Of a DNA stretch of 6,026 bases, positions 1-5,295 are shown one piece after another (positions within the stretch are counted from its first letter, which is position 1; the number at the start of each line of letters is the position of its first letter). The translations under genes and the position numbers were made by a program. Source of the stretch: Candidatus Melainabacteria bacterium (GTDB lineage Bacteria > Cyanobacteriota > Vampirovibrionia > Obscuribacterales > Obscuribacteraceae); contig PSRH01000124.1 of the NCBI GenBank assembly GCA_003175915.1, positions 1-6,026 on the forward strand. Reading direction: 5' to 3'. Under the pieces are notes generated by a model. It saw nothing but the letters and a program-made list of their open reading frames with translations. It did not search any database and was not told the origin of the DNA.

Positions 1-20
1 AAGCAAAAGGAGAATCGATC

Positions 21-260
21 GTGCGTTACGACTGGGTGATCTTAGCCGCTCAGCCTGAGCCCAACAGGTTGATCGCGGCCGTGATGGCGTGCCTGATCGT
101 GGTGGTGTTCGCAGGTCTCATCGGCAGTCAGTTGAACTTTCGCAAGGCTGCTACCGAGAGCCTGCTCGTTTGCATCGCATTCTTGGTGATCGTGGCACTT
201 GTGGGGAAGTTCCTCGTCTTGCCCGTGCTGGCCGCGGAACTGCGCAACTTCCTACAGTAA
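21..260 (+). CDS. Small two-helix membrane protein, unknown function
   Basis: This 79-residue protein starts at GTG, preceded by an AAAAGGAGA Shine-Dalgarno site (5-13) with GGAG 8 nt from the start. Two hydrophobic stretches, about residues 17-36 and 47-71, look like transmembrane helices. They are joined by a short loop carrying Arg41 and Lys42, which by the positive-inside rule would place the loop in the cytoplasm and both ends outside. There are no catalytic or metal-binding motifs. It is the first of three GC-rich small genes in the same direction, followed by a stem-loop. I do not recognise the family. It could be a small inner-membrane subunit of a larger system encoded left of the window, but nothing visible shows this. 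The reading frame and start are well supported; the function is not. Confidence 0.72.
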   Translation: MRYDWVILAAQPEPNRLIAAVMACLIVVVFAGLIGSQLNFRKAATESLLVCIAFLVIVALVGKFLVLPVLAAELRNFLQ

Positions 261-265
261 CTCAA

Positions 266-295
266 CTCTAGCGGATCCAGGACATCCGACTAGAG
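266..295 (+). other. Stem-loop just after the first gene
   Basis: CTCTAG-CGGAT (266-276) and ATCCG-A-CTAGAG (284-295) are inverted copies that pair over 11 bp with one bulged base, around a 7-nt loop. It begins 5 nt after the stop codon of the small membrane protein gene. No T-run follows, so it is not a classical intrinsic terminator. It may protect the transcript's 3' end, act as a processing site, or be chance. Confidence 0.35.
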
Positions 296-365
296 GTCGA
301 GAGCGGGAACAGGTGCCCAACCTAACCCGCTGTCATGACCTAGAACCAGTCGAGAAACGTTACTT

Positions 366-441
366 GCCCTGCCCAAGGGGACAATCCCAAGGCGCATACA
401 TGCACGACGGAGTGCGGGGATTGGACTGCTTCGGGCAGGGC
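366..441 (+). promoter_or_regulatory. Long nested hairpin ahead of the 462 gene's ribosome binding site
   Basis: The outer arms GCCCTGCCCAAG (366-377) and CTT-C-GGGCAGGGC (429-441) pair over 12 bp with one bulged C. Inside, after a small internal loop, CAATCCC (382-388) pairs perfectly with GGGATTG (417-423). At the tip GCAC (402-405) can pair with GTGC (412-415). The structure ends 7 nt before the AAAAGG ribosome binding site at 449-454. There is no T-run, so a terminator role is unlikely. A 5'-leader element acting on translation or RNA stability, or a small structured RNA, would fit. The pairing is read directly from the sequence; the role is inferred. Confidence 0.5.
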
Positions 442-461
442 GCTTGAGAAAAGGTACCACA

Positions 462-1001
462 ATGTCAACGCACACTGGGGCCGAGGATGGAGCCGCCGCA
501 GTGTTCGATCGGCATCGACAGCAGATGCTGGTCGCTCTGCGCGAGGCCAAAGACCGCCTGACCCAAATTGCCGCCTTCTGCTGCCAGATCCGCAGCGGGG
601 CCTTGGAATGGTTGCGGGCGGCAGTCTCGGAAACGTTCACCGAGACCAACTGTGGCCCCGACTTCCGGCCGGTGGTCGAGCGACTGCACGCCGTGGTCGA
701 GGAGCTGGACTTTGACCATCCCCTACTCGCGGAGCAGAACAACGTATCCGGGACGTTGGCGGAACTCCGCGCCACGGTCACCGTTCTGGCTCACACCTCG
801 GCGCTTGCCGCGTCGCACATGATGGGGGACTTCCTTACTCATGTGTTCGAGGCGGCGGGGGCGATCGCCGTGGTCGCCAGCGCCGCGGCGGCAATCGAGG
901 AAGGCAGGTTCGACGATGCTGTTCGCCTGTTCGAGCTGGTTTCGATGAACTTCCAGACGGCACCGCACTTGCCCAGGGTTAAGGAAGCCGCCCAACCCTG
1001 A
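462..1001 (+). CDS. Ala-rich helical protein, unknown function
   Basis: This 179-residue protein starts at ATG 462, chosen because AAAAGG (449-454) lies 7 nt upstream. An in-frame TTG at 444 precedes that site and would leave no ribosome binding site of its own. The composition predicts an almost wholly helical protein. Residues 12-35 and 45-58 look like amphipathic helices, 97-145 is rich in Ala, and 146-163 (EEGRFDDAVRLFELV) resembles half of a TPR-like helical hairpin. Three cysteines (40, 41, 64) are not arranged as a metal site. There is no convincing signal peptide or membrane segment; the Ala-rich stretch 131-144 is short and followed by acidic residues. The codon pattern is strongly GC-rich, with G or C in most third positions, which supports real coding. 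It lies in the same direction as the small genes on either side. I do not recognise the family. Confidence 0.72.
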   Translation: MSTHTGAEDGAAAVFDRHRQQMLVALREAKDRLTQIAAFCCQIRSGALEWLRAAVSETFTETNCGPDFRPVVERLHAVVEELDFDHPLLAEQNNVSGTLAELRATVTVLAHTSALAASHMMGDFLTHVFEAAGAIAVVASAAAAIEEGRFDDAVRLFELVSMNFQTAPHLPRVKEAAQP

Positions 1002-1062
1002 GGAACGCTTCTCGCGCTCCCAGGAAAACCCAACTTCTGTCCAAACATGAAGGAGTCATCTG

Positions 1063-1296
1063 ATGCACCCCCCTGGCGAAACGAACTGTGTGAGCGTGTT
1101 GATCCACCCGAGGTGCCGCCCAGCCGTTCACATCGGCGAGCGCGTCCCGCACCACGACTGGCAGCAGCCGGCACTACACATCCCCTGGCTCCAGGAACAC
1201 AAGCACTGCGCCATTTGCCAAGAAGGGCTGACGCCGGGTGAAGGCAGCCTGCTGGTGGTTCACGCCGTGACCGGGGTGATTTGGAGCTACCGCTGA
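1063..1296 (+). CDS. Cys/His-rich small protein with CxxC motif, possible zinc binder
   Basis: This 77-residue protein starts at ATG 1063, with AAGGAG (1050-1055) ending 7 nt upstream. A different-frame ATG at 1047 overlaps that site and has no ribosome binding site of its own. The protein holds nine histidines and four cysteines. Cys49 and Cys52 form a CxxC pair directly after His46 and His48 (HKHCAICQEGL), followed by a Gly-rich turn and a short hydrophobic strand (SLLVVHAVTGVIWSY, 62-76). This resembles half of a zinc ribbon or RING-like knuckle; Cys9 and Cys18 could supply the other ligands. Metal binding is inference. There is no signal peptide. It is the last gene before the strong terminator at 1321, so it ends the GC-rich transcription unit. 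I do not recognise the family. Confidence 0.68.
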   Translation: MHPPGETNCVSVLIHPRCRPAVHIGERVPHHDWQQPALHIPWLQEHKHCAICQEGLTPGEGSLLVVHAVTGVIWSYR

Positions 1297-1320
1297 ACCG
1301 CGGCTGTGATCGTCTCTCAA

Positions 1321-1361
1321 TCAGGGGCCGGCTCTCCGGCCCCTGAGAACTTTCCCTTTTT
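1321..1361 (+). terminator. Intrinsic terminator after the three small genes
   Basis: TCAGGGGCCGG (1321-1331) and CCGGCCCCTGA (1336-1346) form a perfect 11-bp, GC-rich stem with a CTCT tetraloop. A pyrimidine-rich tail ending in five Ts (1357-1361) follows. It lies 24 nt after the stop of the 77-residue gene. The Ts start about 10 nt below the stem, which is further than ideal, but the position after the last gene of the block supports the call. Confidence 0.8.
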
Positions 1362-1384
1362 GTGTAAGTCGACTAACTAGAAAA

Positions 1385-1407
1385 TATAGTATTCACGACG
1401 AATCGTC
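1385..1407 (+). promoter_or_regulatory. Possible -10 box and operator-like palindrome ahead of the split-barrel gene
   Basis: TATAGT (1385-1390) matches the sigma70 -10 consensus in five of six positions. The best upstream partner, TTGTGT at 1360-1365, is 19 bp away and poor. A perfect palindrome GACGA-A-TCGTC (1397-1407) follows about where the transcript would start, a position suited to a repressor site. This sits in the first AT-rich stretch after the GC-rich block, 77-99 nt before the ATG at 1484. Both elements are short and could be chance. Confidence 0.25.
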
Positions 1408-1483
1408 AGAACAAACCTACATATCCCGATACTTGCAATACATGGTTCGCTACTCTTAGCGCTGAAGTGTGGGAGGACGTTGC

Positions 1484-1933
1484 ATGTCTCGTTCGCAAGA
1501 AGAATTCTTTCGTCTTGTTGTCGCATTTATCCGGCAGAACAGCCTGGCTGTGCTGTCTTACATGCAGAATGATGATCAACCAAGCGGTGCTTGCGCCGAT
1601 TTCGTGGTGTTGCCAGGTTCCGGAAGACCGCGCCTCGGTTTTTCCACCAGCGTCAAGCCCCCTTATCGAAAAGTCCCAGCATTGAGGCGCAATCCCAAAG
1701 TAGCGGTGACATTTTTTAGTGGTGTTCAGAACAAGACAGTTCAATGCCAGGGTATCGTCAGAGAAGTTGGGGAGAGTGAATTGCGCACTCAACTCGAGGA
1801 AACTTTTGAGGAGGCACGATTTTTTACAAGAAAAGCTGGTGCCGTATTCTTTGAAGTCGATCTGACCTGGATACGCTACGCAGACTACGGCAACAACGAA
1901 GAGCCGTTTGACCTACAAGAAATCAGCTTTTGA
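1484..1933 (+). CDS. FMN-binding split-barrel protein, pyridoxamine 5'-phosphate oxidase-like
   Basis: This 149-residue protein starts at ATG 1484, with GGGAGG (1471-1476) 7 nt upstream. The layout is that of the single-domain split-barrel flavoprotein fold. An N-terminal helix is followed by a first strand LAVLSYM (21-27), then a strand and turn (47-56) leading to YRKVPALRRNPKVAVTFF (61-78), which matches the family's pattern of a basic residue, a helix, 'NP' and a strand. A further strand VQCQGIVREV (86-95), helix 97-116 and closing strand VFFEVDLTWIRYADY (121-135) complete it. Such proteins bind FMN or related cofactors, or haem, and act as small oxidoreductases or stress proteins. The length is typical of the stand-alone members and too short for true PdxH, so pyridoxal phosphate synthesis is not implied. 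It ends 10 nt from the convergent kinase-like gene. The family call is good; the substrate is unknown. Confidence 0.82.
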   Translation: MSRSQEEFFRLVVAFIRQNSLAVLSYMQNDDQPSGACADFVVLPGSGRPRLGFSTSVKPPYRKVPALRRNPKVAVTFFSGVQNKTVQCQGIVREVGESELRTQLEETFEEARFFTRKAGAVFFEVDLTWIRYADYGNNEEPFDLQEISF

Positions 1934-1943
1934 GGCCGTAATT

Positions 1944-2708
1944 CTATCTGTGCGTCGAGCGCGCCTGTCTCAATTTTGGTGTCGGCGGATCGCTTGCAGT
2001 GGCCGCGTCCGCGTTGAGCAATTCTTTCACGGAGGTGCGTAATACTTTCTGCACTGTCTCAATAGGGTCGCCGGCATTGACTACTTTGAAGTGATACTCG
2101 CCGACCATGTGCTCATACTCGAAAAGGATTTGCGACTGGTAGAGCTTGAACGACTGGTAGAGGTCTGTCGACATGCCAATGTCGCGTCCTGATTCATAAA
2201 AATCGAGACCACCGCGAGTGGTAATGATGCGGCGCAGTAATGATTCAAGAGGCATTTTCAGATAGAAGATCAGATCTGGTTCGACGGCAAAGCCATAAAG
2301 TTTGCGCACCCAGGCTGGATCGGCGCCGCGCACGACATCTCGAGCGAAAGCCGTGTAATAATAGCGATCGGCGATCACCACCAAACCGGCTCGCAATGCC
2401 GGAAGAATCAGATTGTGCGATCGATCGGCCAGGTCGGTTGCATAGAGTAGCGAAAAAGTAATTGTATTGAGAGCATTTTTCGATTTGGCTTTGTCGATGA
2501 CGCGGAAGATAAGCTCCGACGATTTCCATTCAGTGAGGACGGCTCCGTAACCCTCAACCGCCAGCCAATTTTGCAAGAGTTCCGCCTGGGTGCTTCGCCC
2601 CACGCCATCAGTGCCTTCGATAACGATCAATTTACCGGGGTAAGGGTGAGCCGGTCTGCGCCCATTGGAGACGCTAGGAGATGAATTACGATTGGAAGAC
2701 TTAGCCAT
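1944..2708 (-). CDS. Thymidylate-kinase-like P-loop protein with variant Walker A (downstream paralogue)
   Basis: This 254-residue protein belongs to the P-loop nucleoside monophosphate kinase group, nearest to dTMP kinase. The P-loop EGTDGVGRST spans residues 31-40, and the invariant Lys is Arg38. The codon is CGA (+ strand 2595-2597), two base changes from AAA, so a single sequencing error cannot explain it. The DRY-type motif ADRYYYTAFARD is at 113-124 and a lid-like Arg-rich segment at 159-165. The usual TREPGG loop is replaced by TEWKSS (59-64). A 22-residue Ser/Asn/Arg-rich head and a tail of about 23 Pro/Ala/Thr-rich residues extend it beyond the usual 205-215. It follows its paralogue by 24 nt with only a weak GGTGG-type ribosome site, so it is probably co-transcribed from the promoter at 3460-3488. 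It may be a kinase with altered activity or a binding-only partner of the intact copy. Nearly all core residues other than Lys are kept, so it does not look like a pseudogene. Confidence 0.83.
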   Translation of the reverse strand: MAKSSNRNSSPSVSNGRRPAHPYPGKLIVIEGTDGVGRSTQAELLQNWLAVEGYGAVLTEWKSSELIFRVIDKAKSKNALNTITFSLLYATDLADRSHNLILPALRAGLVVIADRYYYTAFARDVVRGADPAWVRKLYGFAVEPDLIFYLKMPLESLLRRIITTRGGLDFYESGRDIGMSTDLYQSFKLYQSQILFEYEHMVGEYHFKVVNAGDPIETVQKVLRTSVKELLNADAATASDPPTPKLRQARSTHR

Positions 2709-2732
2709 GAATCTACCGCCACCGTTTGAAAC

Positions 2733-3389
2733 TTAGAGACCTACCAGTTTGGCTACCTTATCGCGGAACAACATCTGCTGCTCGTGGATCGGGCGAGTGG
2801 CAGGCATTGTGTAAAAGTCGAATTCGCTAATCATTTTGTCGTATTCGCTGATGATGATTGACTGGAACAACTGAAACGATTCACGCGGGTCTCGCGATAG
2901 ACCGATATCCATGCCCGCTTCATAAAATCCGGGTACCCTATTATTGTTTATCCTTTCCAGTGATACTTCAACCGGCACTTGGAAATAAAAAGCGCCGTCC
3001 GGTCTGATTGCGAAGCCATATAGACTTCTTACCCAATCTTTGTCGACACCCCGGGCAACATCGCGGGCAAAGGCCGTAAAGCAGTAGCGGTCGGCCAGAA
3101 CGATAAGACCTGCCTTAAGCGCTGGAATGATAATGTTTTCAAGGCGATCGGCGAAATCTGTGGCGTGCAGAATGCTAAATGTTACCGGAATTAAGCTGTT
3201 GGACCGTTTTGCTTGCTTAATCGTCTTTGAGATTAGTTTTGAAGAATTCCATTCCGTGAAAATGACGCTCTGTCCTTTGGCTTCCAGCCAATTCCTGAGC
3301 AAGTCCAACTGAGTAGATTTTCCGGAGCCGTCCACACCTTCGACAACCACGAGCTTCCCAGGGAATTCATGCTTTTGAAAGAGTCTCAT
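2733..3389 (-). CDS. Thymidylate-kinase-like P-loop protein (upstream paralogue, intact Walker A)
   Basis: This 218-residue protein is the usual length for dTMP kinase. EGVDGSGKST (17-26) is a complete Walker A motif, ADRYCFTAFARD (99-110) is the DR(Y/H) nucleotide-binding motif, and PALKAGLIVLADRY matches the family core. A lid-like segment lies near RINNNR (146-151). Canonical dTMP kinases have TREPGG after the second strand; here it is TEWNSS (45-50), shared with the neighbouring copy, so this is a divergent subfamily and dTMP need not be the substrate. Counting by eye, about half the residues match the downstream paralogue over 209 aligned positions, highest from 50 to 131. ATG at 3389 is preceded by GGGAGGT (+ strand 3401-3407), 11 nt away. 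The first gene of a two-gene operon, it is divergent from the TPR gene. It could supply phosphorylated nucleotide or act on another small phosphorylated substrate. I give no tmk symbol because the motif differences are real. Confidence 0.85.
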   Translation of the reverse strand: MRLFQKHEFPGKLVVVEGVDGSGKSTQLDLLRNWLEAKGQSVIFTEWNSSKLISKTIKQAKRSNSLIPVTFSILHATDFADRLENIIIPALKAGLIVLADRYCFTAFARDVARGVDKDWVRSLYGFAIRPDGAFYFQVPVEVSLERINNNRVPGFYEAGMDIGLSRDPRESFQLFQSIIISEYDKMISEFDFYTMPATRPIHEQQMLFRDKVAKLVGL

Positions 3390-3459
3390 TAGTGACGACG
3401 ACCTCCCGCCTGATTTACATCATAAGCGGCTAACAATATGCATTCCTATACGAGTGAGT

Positions 3460-3488
3460 ATTATATAGTTTCCCTGCCTACCTGTCAG
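3460..3488 (-). promoter_or_regulatory. Near-consensus sigma70 promoter for the kinase-like pair
   Basis: On the minus strand CTGACA (3488-3483) matches TTGACA in five of six positions. After exactly 17 bp comes a perfect TATAAT (3465-3460). Transcription would begin near 3453, giving a leader of about 63 nt to the ATG at 3389. On the plus strand TATAGT (3464-3469) overlaps the same spot and could be the -10 box of the divergent TPR gene, although no good plus-strand -35 box is seen. The two promoters would then compete for the same DNA. Confidence 0.6.
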
Positions 3489-3497
3489 CGAATCCCG

Positions 3498-4232
3498 ATG
3501 TTGCCAAAGCAAACCGAGCTTTTTAAAATTGCCACCGCTCTATGCCTGAGCGTCTTTACTACGCTTTCCCTCAGAGCCGTCGCCGGCGAGGACGATATAG
3601 ATATTCGCGCTCTTGATCCGGTGGTCCACTACAACCTGGCCAGGCGATTGACGGCGCTGAAAAAGTACAAAGAGGCTTTGAAGGAAATTAATGAAGCCCT
3701 CAAGCTCAATGAGGACTATTGGGATGCGCGCTACCAGGGAGCTTACATTTTACAGCTTCAGCATAGAAACAAAGAAGCGATTGAGAAGTACAAACAGCTC
3801 TTGCTCGTCAAGCCCGATTACCTGCAGGCCAGGATCAACCTAGGCGTGCTTTTCAAAGAAACGGGCAAGCCAGCCGAAGCGGAAAAGCAGTACCGCAAGG
3901 CGATCGAGGTGTATTTCTACTCGTTTGAAGCGCATTACAATCTGGCCAATCTTTTGATCGAACAAGAACGTCTTAAGGACGCTCTCAAAGAGTTGAAGAT
4001 ATGCGTCAAATTGAATCCAAACAGCGCCTGGGCTCACAATAATCTGGGTGTGGTCTTCCAGAAGCGAAGTTATCTAGAAGAGGCTGCCGAAGAGTTTGAA
4101 AAGGCGTCGAATCTCGAGCCGAACAACGAAACTTTCTTCGAAAATCTTACCCTCGTTAAGGATGAGCTCAAGCGAAAAGCAGCAAAACCGCAGACGGACG
4201 CTAGTTTATCTGCAAGCCCAAATCTTGAGTAA
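3498..4232 (+). CDS. Secreted TPR-repeat protein
   Basis: This 244-residue protein starts, in my choice, at ATG 3498. That start gives a classic signal peptide: a Lys-containing head (1-10), a hydrophobic core IATALCLSVFTTLSL (11-25) and an AVA/G cleavage site after residue 29. An upstream in-frame ATG at 3438 would add 20 polar residues in front of the signal and would put the region at 3460-3488, which looks like promoter, inside the gene. Neither start has a clear ribosome site. The mature part is five tetratricopeptide repeats of about 34 residues (42-74, 75-108, 109-142, 143-176, 177-210), each with the expected small/aromatic pattern (for example AHYNLANLL, AHNNLGVVF) and Pro or Asn in the turns. 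A capping helix 211-230 and a polar tail follow. TPR arrays bind other proteins, so this is probably an exported scaffold or assembly factor. The partner is unknown. Its end overlaps the convergent gene. Confidence 0.85.
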   Translation: MLPKQTELFKIATALCLSVFTTLSLRAVAGEDDIDIRALDPVVHYNLARRLTALKKYKEALKEINEALKLNEDYWDARYQGAYILQLQHRNKEAIEKYKQLLLVKPDYLQARINLGVLFKETGKPAEAEKQYRKAIEVYFYSFEAHYNLANLLIEQERLKDALKELKICVKLNPNSAWAHNNLGVVFQKRSYLEEAAEEFEKASNLEPNNETFFENLTLVKDELKRKAAKPQTDASLSASPNLE

Positions 4233-5034
4233 GGAGAATTTCCAGCTCCTGGCCAGGACTGAGCTGCACCTTGTCGCCTGAGGAAAATAGAGCGATTGCC
4301 GAGCTGCCGATTGCGGTGGCGATGGCTGGTGCGCCCAAGGTGGCGATGTTGGCAGCAACCAAGACATCCTTAGTTGCTCCGGTTGATGTCTGTCCGGTCA
4401 CAGCCTTAATGCTTTTATCTACTCTGGTACCGAAGCTGGTGCCTGGGTCGAGTTGCCCTCTCTTATTGGTCAAGCCCTTGCGAAACTCAAGGGCGGCATC
4501 CAGGGGAATCACCTCGCCCAAGGGCGTCACTATTTCATCTAGTTTCAAGCCAATGTGAGCGGCGCGGCTAATCAACTTGGGTTTAGCTACATCGGCGACG
4601 CGACCACGGATGAGACTGCCTCTTGGTAGCACGAGATTGGCGCCAAGGAAGAGGTCATCACGCACGTGTGCCTCGAAAATGTCACCCGGCTTGCTTCTAC
4701 TTGAGTCCACTGCCGTTTCCAAAACCAATTTGAGGCGCGTTTCCAGCGGCAACGTAGTTGAGGCCGCCTCGCCTCTCAAAGCTGAACCAGTCGAGCTTCC
4801 GGTACCACTTTGCAAGCCTGTGGTTGGACCTGATTGAACTTTTGGGAAGTCTGGCACGTTCTTAGGCTCAAGCAGACTGCCCGGTTGAAATGGGTTCAGC
4901 CTGGTTGCCGGCACCAGTCTCGGTTGGGCGATGTTACTGTCCCTCTGCGAAGCAGCGCCGCCAGCCTGACACCAGACTAATTGCAGGAGGGCAACGCCAG
5001 AGAATAGATGAGCTAGACGTGAATTACTGACCAT
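4201..5034 (-). CDS. Secreted beta-domain protein with Gly/Ala-rich hydrophobic segment, unknown function
   Basis: This 277-residue protein has a likely signal peptide (hydrophobic 9-21, Ala/Gly cleavage region near 24-28). LVWC at 19-22 is a poor lipobox. A Pro/Gly/Ser/Thr-rich linker follows (about 30-90), then a beta-rich domain (98-185) whose phrases PGDIFEAHV, LVLPRGSLIRGRV and LDEIVTPLGEVIPLDA resemble envelope proteins with a TrbI/VirB10-like beta fold. An Ala/Ile-rich segment (223-250) resembles a glycine-zipper or membrane insertion stretch, and SPGQELEILLTQDL (259-272) closes it. I infer an envelope protein. A role in conjugation is not supported, as no other transfer gene is present. 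The ATG at 5034 has only AAGG 10 nt upstream; a perfect AGGAGGT lies 21 nt upstream, too far to serve it. Its last 32 bp run through the end of the TPR gene on the other strand. Confidence 0.75.
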   Translation of the reverse strand: MVSNSRLAHLFSGVALLQLVWCQAGGAASQRDSNIAQPRLVPATRLNPFQPGSLLEPKNVPDFPKVQSGPTTGLQSGTGSSTGSALRGEAASTTLPLETRLKLVLETAVDSSRSKPGDIFEAHVRDDLFLGANLVLPRGSLIRGRVADVAKPKLISRAAHIGLKLDEIVTPLGEVIPLDAALEFRKGLTNKRGQLDPGTSFGTRVDKSIKAVTGQTSTGATKDVLVAANIATLGAPAIATAIGSSAIALFSSGDKVQLSPGQELEILLTQDLGLQIN

Positions 5035-5295
5035 TGGCAGTGAACCTTGTTGTAAACCTCCTGATTTTACAGGGCAAGCAGTAGAGAAATCTGGAACCCC
5101 AGAAGAGTCTGTATTAAAAAATGAGCCGGAGATAAGGATATGGTTATATACTTTCGATACCGCCTGGGGGTAGGCCTGTTAAGAACACGCTTATTCCGTG
5201 GCCCCTTAGTAATTTAAAACTTAGTCGCTGTCTTATTGTTGCCCTGCGTGGGCATAGAATTTAGGTATGGAATCAACGTTCTTTGAGGAAGCCGA
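5035..5295. other. Divergent intergenic region
   Basis: This AT-rich 261-bp gap separates two divergent genes, so both promoters should lie here. On plus, TAGAAT (5255-5260) is a fair -10 box about 36 nt before the 5296 start, but no good -35 box sits 16-18 bp upstream of it. On minus, TAATAC (5116-5111) and TAAAAT (5069-5064) are possible -10 boxes without convincing partners. I see no RNA gene, repeat or open frame of note. Confidence 0.4.

Noticed and set aside
266..300. Cloning-vector polylinker, because CTCTAGCGGATCC resembles a common multiple cloning site
   Set aside because: One base differs inside the XbaI-like site and the flanks do not continue as vector. The similarity is explained by the local inverted repeat.
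290..781. Minus-strand open frame of 163 codons across the leader and first half of the 462 gene
   Set aside because: It crosses the hairpin, has no ribosome site, and its Ser/Arg-rich product is typical of an antisense frame of GC-rich coding DNA. The plus-strand frame has the ribosome site.
1047..1241. Plus-strand frame starting at ATG 1047
   Set aside because: Its start overlaps the AAGGAG that serves ATG 1063, it has no ribosome site of its own, and its Arg/Pro-rich product looks like a frame shadow.
1406..1792. Minus-strand open frame of 128 codons opposite the split-barrel gene
   Set aside because: It is the antisense of a recognisable protein family and includes upstream non-coding sequence. 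No domain or ribosome site supports it.
1484..1933. True PdxH pyridoxamine 5'-phosphate oxidase
   Set aside because: At 149 residues it lacks the extra C-terminal part of PdxH. Only the general split-barrel pattern is present.
4201..5034. Conjugation protein of the TrbI/VirB10 type
   Set aside because: Only the short beta-domain phrases are similar. There is no cytoplasmic head and transmembrane anchor layout, and no other transfer genes are present.
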